Notes: generated by a model not told the origin, from the sequence alone. A DNA stretch of 8,524 nucleotides from Candidatus Cloacimonadota bacterium (GCA_023230025.1 JALNYD010000113.1:1-8524), one strand, 5' to 3'; shown: positions 1-6,223, counted from the stretch's first letter. Numbers and translations: made by a program.

Positions 1-2
1 GA

Positions 3-152
3 CTTCGCAGTATCCTCAAGAAACACGAGAAACGCAGAGGAATAGCGACGAACCACAAAGATAACCAAAGATATCCGAATGCCATCTTCGATAGCCGTGG
101 GTTTTTCTCAATGGTCAAAGCCCACAGTGAATTATGCCAGTCTCTTACATGA
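3..152 (+). CDS. ltrA: Group II intron reverse transcriptase/maturase, C-terminal fragment
   Basis: The reading frame is open from the window edge to a TGA at 150-152, giving the last 49 residues of the intron-encoded protein. The fragment begins LRSILKKHEKRRG and contains NHKDNQRYPNAIFDSRGFFS, matching the conserved tail of bacterial group II intron maturases, where an (H/D)xxRWPNAFFaxxGLFS-type motif closes the maturase/thumb region. The usual tryptophan is a tyrosine here (QRYPN). The full protein would reverse-transcribe the intron during retrohoming and help it to splice. The gene lies in intron domain IV and ends 17 nt before domain V, as expected. The N-terminal RT domain with its YADD motif is outside the window, so activity cannot be assessed. 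Confidence 0.9.
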   Translation, partial: LRSILKKHEKRRGIATNHKDNQRYPNAIFDSRGFFSMVKAHSELCQSLT

Positions 153-169
153 GATACCTGTTTTCTGGA

Positions 170-202
170 GAGCCGTATGCGGGAGAACCGCACGTACGGT
201 TC
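170..202 (+). ncRNA. Group II intron domain V (catalytic hairpin)
   Basis: This is the catalytic core hairpin of the intron ribozyme. The lower stem pairs 170-177 with 195-202 (GAGCCGUA with UACGGUUC), and a two-nucleotide bulge (C193, G194) follows. The upper stem pairs 178-182 with 188-192, capped by a GAGAA loop. The metal-binding AGC triad is at 171-173. The lower stem is nearly the same as that of well-known introns such as Ll.LtrB. The element is 33 nt instead of the usual 34, because the apex has five unpaired bases rather than a closing pair plus a GNRA tetraloop. Confidence 0.93.
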
Positions 203-245
203 GGAGGGAGGGGAGCCCGGTAACGGATCGCTCCCCTACCCCTAT
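203..245 (+). ncRNA. Group II intron domain VI with bulged branch-point A
   Basis: The branch-point hairpin is well formed. G206-G208 pair with C239-C241, and A209-G215 pair with C231-U237. A238 is left as a single bulged adenosine, the expected nucleophile for lariat formation. An upper CCG/CGG stem (217-219 with 224-226) is capped by a GUAA (GNRA) tetraloop, with a small asymmetric bulge at 227-229. The strand then runs CCCCUAU to the inferred 3' splice site after 245. The pairing is clear; the exact splice position is inferred. Confidence 0.88.
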
Positions 246-251
246 CGATGG

Positions 252-335
252 CCCCTTATTTGTCGTCACGATGCGGTTACCTTGCCGTTACTTTTGTGAC
301 CACAAGGTAACGGCATCGTGACGATAACTAATGGG
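252..335. repeat. Large imperfect palindrome with six phased GTNAC motifs
   Basis: The two arms (252-291 and 296-335) mirror each other about position 293.5, around a TTTT centre (292-295). By hand count, 33 of 40 arm positions are Watson-Crick pairs, two are G-T and five are mismatches. The longest uninterrupted run is 12 bp (263-274 with 313-324), followed after one mismatch by 9 bp (276-284 with 303-311). The arms carry GTNAC pentamers at 265, 276, 287, 296, 307 and 318, spaced 11, 11, 9, 11 and 11 bp. No T-run follows the stem on either strand, so it is not a standard terminator. It begins about 6 bp after the intron 3' end. It could be a dispersed palindromic repeat (REP/MITE-like), a multi-site operator or an integration target. 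Its function is unknown. Confidence 0.85.
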
Positions 336-347
336 GATGGATATTCA

Positions 348-369
348 GGCAAAGGAGATTTTCCTTGCC
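348..369 (+). other. Small hairpin upstream of htpX
   Basis: GGCAA at 348-352 pairs with TTGCC at 365-369, and GGA at 354-356 pairs with TCC at 362-364, leaving A353 bulged and a five-base loop. It lies just before the possible -10 element at 371-379. There is no T-run on either side, so an intrinsic terminator is unlikely. It may be an operator-like dyad or chance. Confidence 0.4.
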
Positions 370-370
370 A

Positions 371-379
371 TGATATAGT
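371..379 (+). promoter_or_regulatory. Possible extended -10 promoter for htpX
   Basis: TGATATAGT fits an extended -10 (TGnTATAAT) with one mismatch. It lies 49 bp upstream of the htpX start codon, which would give a leader of about 40 nt. No good -35 box is seen at the usual distance, which extended -10 promoters can tolerate. A second TATAGT at 401-406 lacks the TG extension. This is a pattern match only, and it assumes a sigma-70-like consensus that may not hold in this lineage. Confidence 0.3.
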
Positions 380-414
380 GCCTTAGCAGAATTGCTCCAT
401 TATAGTGATATTTT

Positions 415-420
415 GGAGGA
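415..420 (+). promoter_or_regulatory. Shine-Dalgarno site that fixes the htpX start
   Basis: GGAGGA lies seven bases before the ATG at 428-430. This strong site supports ATG 428 over the in-frame TTG at 392, which has no comparable site and would add 12 hydrophilic residues before the first membrane helix. Confidence 0.8.
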
Positions 421-427
421 ACTTGAG

Positions 428-1297
428 ATGCAAGGATTGAAACGTATCGGGTTCTACGTGATGTTGAACGCACTGGTGCTGATCATGATAAACTTCGTGC
501 TGGCAGTGCTTGGTGTGCGGATGCAACAGGCTTCAGGTCTGTTATTGATGTGTGCGATATTTGGTTTTGCAGGCTCGCTGATCTCGTTGTGGAGCAGCAA
601 ATTTGCAGCTAAAAGGATGTACAGGATTCAGCTCATCGATTCCAGCACCACGGATCCGCGGATGCGCTTTATCTATGAGAGTGTGCAGGCGATGGCGCAT
701 GAACGGGGTTTGAAGACTCCAGAGCTGGGGATTTATCCTTCCCGGGATGTAAATGCTTTTGCCACAGGACCATCCCGCAACAATTCCCTGCTTGCTATCT
801 CCAGCGGGATGCTGCAGATGCTTTCGGATGATGAAATAGCCGCTGTAGCTGGTCATGAGATGACACACATCAGCGAGGGAGACATGGTTTCCATGACTCT
901 GGTGATGGGTTTAGTGAATACTTTTGTGATGTTTTTGGCCAGGATTGTAGCCACCCTTTTGGATTCTGCCCTTAGGGGGGATCGCGGAAGAGGTGGTTTG
1001 GGTTATATTGGTTACTATATGGTGGTGATGTTATTGCAAAACGTGCTTATGCTCCTGGCAATGATTCCGGTATCCTACTATTCACGTTACCGGGAGTATC
1101 GAGCAGATAGAGGAGCTGCAGAGCTCACCGGGGCGGGATACATGATTGCTGCCCTGCAAAAGATAGATCGTTATTATGCTCCTGACAACAAACAGGATAG
1201 TTATGCTCTGGCAAAGATCAATAACAAACGAAAAATGTCTCTGTTTGCCACCCATCCTCCGATTGAAGATCGGATAGAAAGACTGAGGAATCTATAA
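428..1297 (+). CDS. htpX: Protease HtpX homolog (M48B membrane zinc metalloprotease)
   Basis: HtpX is an inner-membrane zinc endopeptidase that degrades misfolded membrane proteins, overlapping in role with FtsH. This copy is 289 residues; E. coli HtpX is 293. Hydrophobic segments are at about 11-30, 34-55, 156-178 and 194-218, the usual HtpX layout. The zinc site is HEMTH at 143-147, with H143 and H147 as ligands and E144 as the catalytic base. The third ligand is E223 in the YREYRAD motif. The DVNAFATGPSRNNSLLAISSG stretch before the active site (about 107-127) and the terminal THPPIEDRIERL are also family hallmarks. The start is ATG 428, preceded by GGAGGA. The TAA stop shares one base with the next ATG (TAATG), so translation is probably coupled. 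All catalytic residues are present and I see no sign of damage. Confidence 0.96.
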   Translation: MQGLKRIGFYVMLNALVLIMINFVLAVLGVRMQQASGLLLMCAIFGFAGSLISLWSSKFAAKRMYRIQLIDSSTTDPRMRFIYESVQAMAHERGLKTPELGIYPSRDVNAFATGPSRNNSLLAISSGMLQMLSDDEIAAVAGHEMTHISEGDMVSMTLVMGLVNTFVMFLARIVATLLDSALRGDRGRGGLGYIGYYMVVMLLQNVLMLLAMIPVSYYSRYREYRADRGAAELTGAGYMIAALQKIDRYYAPDNKQDSYALAKINNKRKMSLFATHPPIEDRIERLRNL

Positions 1298-2631
1298 TGG
1301 ATATTATCACAGGTCTGGAGATCAAAAAGATTGCCATGGGCGGCATGGGACTGGGCTTTCATGACAACAAAGCCATCTTTGTTCCCTTTACCGCTGTGGG
1401 AGACCTTGTTGATGTTGAGCTTAGCCATAGCAAAAAGGATCATGCTTTTGCCAGGGTAGTCAACTATACAAGCCGGGGCAGGGGAGTTCGCGATCCAGGA
1501 TGTGAAGCTTTTGGCGGCGAAGCTGCCTGTGGCGGTTGCGATTGGTTGATGGTGGATTATCCCACTCAATTGGAATATAAGAATGCTTTAGTTCAGGATT
1601 TGTTCAAACACCAGCATGCGGAAACGGAAATCTATCAGATCGTCGCTTCAGAATCTCAGCAGCACTATCGCAACAAAGTCTTTATGCCGGTTGGGGAAGA
1701 GCACTATGGGATTTATGCCCGCTATTCACATCAGATCATCGCCCATCAGGCATGTCAGAATCATCCGCCCATATTTGATGAAATTGCCAGACTCTGCTAT
1801 GAACTCTGTAAACTGGCCAGGGTTCAGATCTATAATGAAGCCGATCACAGTGGATCCTTGCGGCATATAGGTCTGCGCTGCAACCGGGATCAAAGCCAGA
1901 TCCTGGTGATCCTGGTTACCCGCTCTGCCAGATTGCCCTTTTCCCACACAATCGTGCGGGGTTTGACATCCAGGTTTCCCCAGATAGTGGGAATTGTGCA
2001 AAATATCAATCGGGACAAGAGTAACGTGATTTTGGGGCAGGATCATAAACTGCTCTTTGGTCAGGACTATCTGGATGATCTGCTGTGCAATCTCAGGTTC
2101 AAGATCAACTATCGGAGTTTCTGGCAGGTCAATAGTGGAACCATGGAAAACATCCTGGCAACCATGCGGGCAAAGTTGAAAAAGGGAGCCAGAGTCATTG
2201 ATGCCTATTGCGGGATTGGCGCCATCGGACTTGGGCTTAGCGACAGCATTGCAGAATTGCTGGGTATCGAAGAAGTATCCGAAGCAGTTCAGGATGCCCG
2301 CAATAATGCCCAGATGAACGGGGTGGATCACGCCAGGTTTTTGCATGGCAGGACAGAACAAATCCTCGGCACTGTATTGAAAGATTTTAGCGCTGATTGC
2401 ATAATCCTGGATCCTCCACGTAGCGGGGTTCAGGAAAGTGCCCTGTGGGCAATCCGGGCCGCAAACATCCCGGAAATCCTGTATCTAAGCTGTTCTCCAA
2501 TGAGCCTGGCCAGAGATCTGAAGGTCTTGCTCAGTGATGATAAATATAACCTGGAAAGCATCTCGAGTTTTGATATGTTTCCCAATACCTGGCATATAGA
2601 ATGCCTGGCTCATCTCAAGCTGCAGAAATGA
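1297..2631 (+). CDS. rlmD: Fe-S-type RNA (uracil-C5) methyltransferase, RlmD/TrmA family
   Basis: The enzyme transfers a methyl group from SAM to carbon 5 of a uracil in RNA; in E. coli, RlmD (RumA) modifies U1939 of 23S rRNA. This protein is 444 residues. An N-terminal TRAM-like RNA-binding domain covers about 1-58. Candidate [4Fe-4S] cysteines are C69, C78, C81 and C153. The spacing between the third and fourth is 71 residues, as in E. coli RlmD, but the first gap is eight residues rather than five. The methyltransferase domain has FWQVN (275-279), the SAM loop DAYCGIGAIG (302-311), LDPPRSG (371-377), SCSP with nucleophile C399, and E435 in HIECLAHL as the likely base. The start has GAGGA at 1285-1289, seven bases upstream. 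Its stop overlaps the next gene (ATGA). The family is sure; the exact target uracil (RlmD, RlmC, RlmCD or TrmA type) is not. Confidence 0.93.
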   Translation: MDIITGLEIKKIAMGGMGLGFHDNKAIFVPFTAVGDLVDVELSHSKKDHAFARVVNYTSRGRGVRDPGCEAFGGEAACGGCDWLMVDYPTQLEYKNALVQDLFKHQHAETEIYQIVASESQQHYRNKVFMPVGEEHYGIYARYSHQIIAHQACQNHPPIFDEIARLCYELCKLARVQIYNEADHSGSLRHIGLRCNRDQSQILVILVTRSARLPFSHTIVRGLTSRFPQIVGIVQNINRDKSNVILGQDHKLLFGQDYLDDLLCNLRFKINYRSFWQVNSGTMENILATMRAKLKKGARVIDAYCGIGAIGLGLSDSIAELLGIEEVSEAVQDARNNAQMNGVDHARFLHGRTEQILGTVLKDFSADCIILDPPRSGVQESALWAIRAANIPEILYLSCSPMSLARDLKVLLSDDKYNLESISSFDMFPNTWHIECLAHLKLQK

Positions 2632-3065
2632 AATACCTGATCCTGTTCAACTTATTGATTTTGATGCTGCTGATTGGCAGTTGTGACAATGAGTCTTTTG
2701 AGTCCATATCCCAGAAAGAAATCCGTGATATCTTCTATGAGTTATCGCTGGATTTCAACTTGGGAAACGTGGGTGGCATGCTGGATAAGGTTCACAACGA
2801 TTATCTGCACAAAGGCAACATCCTCTGGCATTTGAACGAAGAGATTCTGGATCGTATGGCCAGATTCAACCTTCTGGAGATTGAGGTTTTGTATATAGAG
2901 TTTCAGGGTGATCGCTATGCTGTGGCTCACACTCGCGATCATTACAGCTCTGCTATTGAAAATGTGAGCTATAACGAGCCGGAAAGCAGCGGATTCTTTT
3001 CCTACTTTTACCGCGAAAATGGGGTTTGGCTGATCTATGGTAATCAACTTTGGATAAAGAAATAG
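2628..3065 (+). CDS. Small putative lipoprotein, unknown function
   Basis: This 145-residue protein starts MKYLILFNLLILMLLIGSC, a typical lipoprotein signal: a positive residue, a hydrophobic core and an LIGSC lipobox with the lipidated cysteine at residue 19. The mature part (DNESFESISQKEIRDIF...) shows alternating helix and strand character and ends in aromatic strands (GFFSYFYRENGVWLIYGNQLW). This is somewhat like NTF2/SnoaL-type folds, but I see no diagnostic motif and claim no function. The residue after the cysteine is Asp, which in enterobacteria would keep the protein in the inner membrane; that rule may not apply here. ATG 2628 overlaps the upstream stop by four bases (ATGA) and has no clear ribosome site, so translation is probably coupled. 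A longer in-frame start at 2601 would bury the signal peptide and is less likely. Confidence 0.82.
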   Translation: MKYLILFNLLILMLLIGSCDNESFESISQKEIRDIFYELSLDFNLGNVGGMLDKVHNDYLHKGNILWHLNEEILDRMARFNLLEIEVLYIEFQGDRYAVAHTRDHYSSAIENVSYNEPESSGFFSYFYRENGVWLIYGNQLWIKK

Positions 3066-3247
3066 TTCCATACAGAGATACAATGCCCGGTTTCAGCCTG
3101 AACCAGCTAATGCAATCCTGTACCATTAAGCCTGAAATCAAGCCTCATAAACGCATTTGTTGTGAGTGCTGAAACTTTTCATTTGACACGTAACAGCCAA
3201 TAAAATGAATTGCATATAAAATTGGATATTTCTCATAGTGAGGTGTT
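3066..3247. other. Intergenic gap between the htpX unit and the export operon
   Basis: No gene is seen in these 182 bases. AGCCTGAA occurs twice (3095-3102 and 3129-3136). GTTTCAGC at 3090-3097 is matched by its reverse complement GCTGAAAC at 3168-3175, which is followed by TTTT. A stem closed over about 70 bases is a poor terminator. The segment turns A/T-rich before the next gene and holds the possible promoter described separately. The gap marks the likely boundary of two transcription units. Confidence 0.6.
3183..3211 (+). promoter_or_regulatory. Possible promoter for the export operon
   Basis: A perfect TTGACA (3183-3188) stands 59 bp before the start codon at 3248. At a 17-bp spacing the -10 position reads TGAATT (3206-3211), which is weak. 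A better -10-like TATAAA at 3215-3220 is too far away for sigma-70. TAAAATTG (3217-3224) resembles the Bacteroidetes -7 box TAnnTTTG, with its matching TTTG at 3182-3185 also too far upstream. Position and A/T content favour a promoter here, but the exact elements are uncertain. Confidence 0.35.
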
Positions 3248-4438
3248 ATGCGCAAGAAATGGATCCTAATCATCGTAGTTGTGCTGATTATTGCAGCAGT
3301 AGCAATTGGATTCAGCCGTTGTGGTAAAGCCAGGGGGCAGGTTCCAGACGCTGAGGGAACAACCAACCACACGGTAGCCTATGGAAACATAGAATCCAAG
3401 ATCGAGATTACCGGCGAGGTACAGCCAGAAACGGTGGTAGCCATCAAATCCCGCGTATCCGGAAAGATCGTGAAGTTCTATGTGGATGAAAACGATTACG
3501 TTCAACAGGGGCAGATTATTGCGGATATCGAACCGGATTACGTTCAGGCCAATACGCTGTTCAACACCAAGGCATCGTTGCAATTGGCAGAGCTTGCGCT
3601 TAGCAAGGCGCGCAAAGATCATGCCGACAACCAGGTGCTGCTGGATAATAATTATATCTCGCAAAGCGATTTTGATCACAGTTTTGATGCTCTGAAGAAT
3701 GCTGAGATCCAATTTGAACAAGCCAGCCGCCAATATGCCATGATCGAGGATCTGGATGTGCCTGGAACGGTTACACATGTGTTTGCTACCGCCAGTGGCA
3801 CAGTGATTGAACGCACGGTGAATGAAGGAGAAATGGTATCCTCCAGCATCAACAGCTATGGCGAAGGTACAATCGTGATGCGCATCGCAGATTTGAACAA
3901 AATGATCGTGAAATCCAATATCAATGAAGTGGATATCGCAAAGTTCAAGCTCAAACAACAAGCCTCAATCAAGCTTGATGCTCTTCCTTACGAGGAGTTC
4001 AGCGGAGCAATTGTGAAGATCGCACCCATGGCAATTACCGAAAACAACGCCAAAGTATTTCCCGTGGAAATCAGCATCAATGCCACCGGAAGACAGGTAA
4101 AACCAGGTATGACAGCCGCATTAAGCATCAAGGGTGACTCCCGCGAGCACGTAATTGTTGTGCCAATTGGAGCGGTTTTTGCTGATGATCAGAATCAGGA
4201 TATCGTGTATGTAATTCCTGCCAGTAAAAAAGCAGACCCCACAGCCGGAACAGAATCCAAAAAAGCTAAGCCCGATTCTGCGGTCAAAGTTGTTGACCCC
4301 GTGCCTGTGGCAACGGTTGTAAAGCTTGGAGCAAATGATTTTCAGATGGTGGAAGTAATCTCCGGGCTTGCCGAAGGTGATGTGATCTCGCTTACCGAAC
4401 CTGCTTCAACTGGCGGCGCTATGTTTATGATGAATTAG
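3248..4438 (+). CDS. HlyD/MacA-like membrane fusion protein (periplasmic adaptor)
   Basis: Adaptors of this family span the periplasm and join an inner-membrane transporter to an outer-membrane channel. The protein has 396 residues. An N-terminal membrane anchor (WILIIVVVLIIAAVAIGF, about 5-22) is followed by FSRC, which is not a good lipobox. The first half of the biotinyl/lipoyl-like domain is at about 62-96 (VAIKSRVSGKIVKFYVDENDYVQQGQ). A short alpha-helical hairpin (about 100-165) follows, then the second lipoyl half (ATASGTVIERTVNEGEMV, 181-198), the beta-barrel domain (about 215-295) and a membrane-proximal domain. The last is interrupted at about 326-350 by a Lys/Ala/Pro-rich low-complexity stretch. 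The closest functional match is MacA, but the next genes are ABC-2/Gld-type, not MacB. A weak site (GAGG, 3240-3243) lies four bases before ATG. The gene ends 15 bp before the ATPase. Confidence 0.9.
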   Translation: MRKKWILIIVVVLIIAAVAIGFSRCGKARGQVPDAEGTTNHTVAYGNIESKIEITGEVQPETVVAIKSRVSGKIVKFYVDENDYVQQGQIIADIEPDYVQANTLFNTKASLQLAELALSKARKDHADNQVLLDNNYISQSDFDHSFDALKNAEIQFEQASRQYAMIEDLDVPGTVTHVFATASGTVIERTVNEGEMVSSSINSYGEGTIVMRIADLNKMIVKSNINEVDIAKFKLKQQASIKLDALPYEEFSGAIVKIAPMAITENNAKVFPVEISINATGRQVKPGMTAALSIKGDSREHVIVVPIGAVFADDQNQDIVYVIPASKKADPTAGTESKKAKPDSAVKVVDPVPVATVVKLGANDFQMVEVISGLAEGDVISLTEPASTGGAMFMMN

Positions 4439-4453
4439 GAGTTTTACCAGGAA

Positions 4454-5503
4454 ATGATAGAGATAAAAGAGTTAAGCCGGGATTTTGGTACGATCCGGGC
4501 TGTGGATAGAATCAGCTTTGCCATTGATAGTGGCAATATCACGGGATTTCTGGGCCCCAATGGCGCCGGGAAAACCACTACACTACGGATGTTGGTGGGC
4601 TATTTGCAGCCATCATCCGGTGAAATCTTGCTGGATGGCAAAAGCATCTTTGAAGATCCCCTGGCAGCAAGTGCCATCATTGGCTATTTGCCGGAACATA
4701 ATCCGCTTTATGAGGATATGATTGTGGTAGAAGCGCTGGAATATGTGGCAAATCTGCGGAACATGAGCAAGCAATTCTTTCAAACTCGCAAGAGTTTCGT
4801 ATTGGATAGCTGCGGGCTGCGTGAAGTGCAGTACCAAAGAATCGGCACCCTCTCCAAGGGCTATCGGCAGAGAGTCGGTCTGGCTCAGGCTATCTTGCAT
4901 GATCCCCAAATCCTGATCCTTGATGAACCGACCAGTGGGCTTGACCCAAATCAGATCATAGAGATCAGGGAGTTGATCAAAAACCTCGGGCAGGAAAAGA
5001 CTGTTATCCTTTCCTCACATATCCTCCAGGAAGTACAGGCTCTTTGTGATAGAGTGCTGATCATCAACAAAGGGAAGATCATCGTTGATGATAGCATTGA
5101 CAATCTGGATAGCTATCTGGCAGAGTATCACCTGTTACATTTGGAACTGGAAGGGGAAAACATTGATCTTAGCGAGTTTGTGGACTATTACCCCGAAGTG
5201 GAGATCATCGAACAAAGCAGTGTTGACGATCACTACAGCATGAAACTGAGAATACGGGGAGCAGCTGAGGTCAAGCCAGATTTGGCACGATTTATAGCTG
5301 AAAACGGGTGGCTGATCCTGAATCTTTATACGGAACGTAAAAGCCTGGAAGAGATATTCCACCGGCTCACGCAGGAACCGGAAGCTGAGAAGGCGGAGCC
5401 TCAGGACACTGCCATACAGGACGAACCAGAGCCAGAAATTGCGCATATCCAGTTGGATGAAGCAGAGACAGATGCTGAAGTGGAAGAGGAGGAAGGCAGA
5501 TGA
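4454..5503 (+). CDS. gldA: ABC transporter ATP-binding protein, GldA-like (ABC-2 type)
   Basis: This is the nucleotide-binding subunit that powers the adjacent permease. It has 349 residues. Walker A is GPNGAGKT (34-41), the signature is LSKGYRQR (133-140), Walker B is ILILDEP (153-159) followed by SGLD, and the H-loop histidine is H189. The Q-loop region reads GYLPEHNPLY (77-86), with Glu where most ABC ATPases have Gln; this variant is typical of GldA and related ABC-2 ATPases. A C-terminal regulatory-like region (about 220-305) is followed by a very acidic tail, with 18 Asp/Glu in residues 308-349. AGGAG at 4437-4441 is 12 bases before the ATG, rather far. The end of the tail is encoded by a purine-rich run that also supplies the ribosome site of the next gene, and the stop overlaps its start (ATGA). 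The symbol reflects family, not proven gliding function. Confidence 0.94.
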   Translation: MIEIKELSRDFGTIRAVDRISFAIDSGNITGFLGPNGAGKTTTLRMLVGYLQPSSGEILLDGKSIFEDPLAASAIIGYLPEHNPLYEDMIVVEALEYVANLRNMSKQFFQTRKSFVLDSCGLREVQYQRIGTLSKGYRQRVGLAQAILHDPQILILDEPTSGLDPNQIIEIRELIKNLGQEKTVILSSHILQEVQALCDRVLIINKGKIIVDDSIDNLDSYLAEYHLLHLELEGENIDLSEFVDYYPEVEIIEQSSVDDHYSMKLRIRGAAEVKPDLARFIAENGWLILNLYTERKSLEEIFHRLTQEPEAEKAEPQDTAIQDEPEPEIAHIQLDEAETDAEVEEEEGR

Positions 5504-6222
5504 GAGCTATATGGACGATTGCCAAAAAGGAATACGAACTGGCCATGCGCTCAGTGACTTCATATATTGTGTTTGTGCTGTTCCTGGTCATAGCGGGACT
5601 ATTCTTTTCCACAACCGTGTTCAAGATTGCTCTTGCGGAAATGCGCGGAGTATATGGCTTTATGCACCTGCTCTTTATTTTCTTTGTTCCAGCCATCACC
5701 ATGGGCAGCATTGCCAAAGAACGCAGCAGCGGCACCATCGAGTTACTCTCCACGATGCCGATTCGGCTTAGTCAGATCATCTGGGGAAAGATTGTGGCAG
5801 CTTTCTTGCAGCTAATTACCTTGCTTGCCTTTTGCATTGTGTATTTCATCATTATATACATCTTGGGAGAAGGCGTGGATATTGGAGCTGCCATCATGGG
5901 CTTTATTGGCCTCAGTTTGGCCGGAGCTGCCTATGTGGCGATCGGAGTTTTTGCCAGCAGCTTGCCTTCAAACCAGGTATTGGCTTTTGTTATCGCTTTT
6001 GCGATTTCGGCATTCTTCTATGTCCTGCGTTTTGTCCTGATCTTTCTGCCTTTGCCTCTGGTGAAGATTTTTCAATACTTCAGCTTTGAGCACCATCTGT
6101 CGAACTTCACAAAGGGAGTGCTTGATCTCAAGGATCTGCTGTTCTTTCTGGCAGTAATCGCCATCTTTGCCCTTTTGGCAGAGTTTAACCTGCAATCAAA
6201 AAACATGAGGCAGGAGCGTTGA
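5500..6222 (+). CDS. gldF: ABC-2 type permease, GldF-like
   Basis: This is the membrane channel subunit of the ABC transporter. It has 240 residues and about six helices: 19-40, 52-69, 96-122, 128-151, 158-184 and 212-229. An amphipathic N-terminal helix (MRAIWTIAKKEYELAMRS) is followed by the classical ABC-2 signature after helix 2 (MGSIAKERSSGTIELLSTMP, 68-87), which contacts the ATPase in this family. Length and layout match GldF and NosY-type permeases. The start overlaps the ATPase stop by four bases, and a strong AGGAGGAAGG site ends a few bases upstream. The gene ends one base before the GldG-like gene. A single permease gene suggests a homodimer, or pairing with the GldG-like protein. 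The substrate is unknown. Confidence 0.93.
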   Translation: MRAIWTIAKKEYELAMRSVTSYIVFVLFLVIAGLFFSTTVFKIALAEMRGVYGFMHLLFIFFVPAITMGSIAKERSSGTIELLSTMPIRLSQIIWGKIVAAFLQLITLLAFCIVYFIIIYILGEGVDIGAAIMGFIGLSLAGAAYVAIGVFASSLPSNQVLAFVIAFAISAFFYVLRFVLIFLPLPLVKIFQYFSFEHHLSNFTKGVLDLKDLLFFLAVIAIFALLAEFNLQSKNMRQER

Positions 6223-6223
6223 G

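Larger units (their letters stand above)
1..245 (+). mobile_element. Group II intron, 3' portion (5' part lies outside the window)
   Basis: This is the 3' end of a retroelement-type group II intron. The order is diagnostic: the C-terminal end of the intron-encoded maturase (stop at 150-152), a 17-nt gap, domain V (170-202), then domain VI (203-245) with a bulged adenosine. The intron probably ends at T245, because it finishes in UAU seven nucleotides after the bulged A238; an uncertainty of one or two bases remains. The 5' exon, the EBS elements and most of the maturase gene are upstream of the window, so the class and completeness of the intron cannot be judged. Everything visible is intact, which fits a recent or still active element, but that is inference. 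Confidence 0.93.

Noticed and set aside
79..321. An 80-residue open frame over the intron end and the palindrome
   Set aside because: It overlaps the maturase tail in another frame, then domains V and VI and the palindrome. The translation is arginine/proline-rich with no family features. The RNA structures explain the sequence.
252..335. The palindrome as an intrinsic terminator
   Set aside because: The stem is long enough, but neither strand has a T-run after it. It also follows the intron end rather than a gene stop.
392..427. Upstream TTG start for htpX, adding 12 residues
   Set aside because: It has no ribosome site at a proper distance, while ATG 428 has GGAGGA seven bases upstream and gives the usual HtpX length and N-terminal helix.
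246..427. A CRISPR-like or tandem repeat array based on the repeated GTNAC units
   Set aside because: The units are arranged as an inverted set around one centre, the intervening bases are also mirror-paired, and there are no spacers of CRISPR length.
3090..3179. GTTTCAGC/GCTGAAAC followed by TTTT as a terminator for the lipoprotein gene
   Set aside because: The 8-bp arms are separated by about 70 bases, and the T-run is only four long and interrupted.
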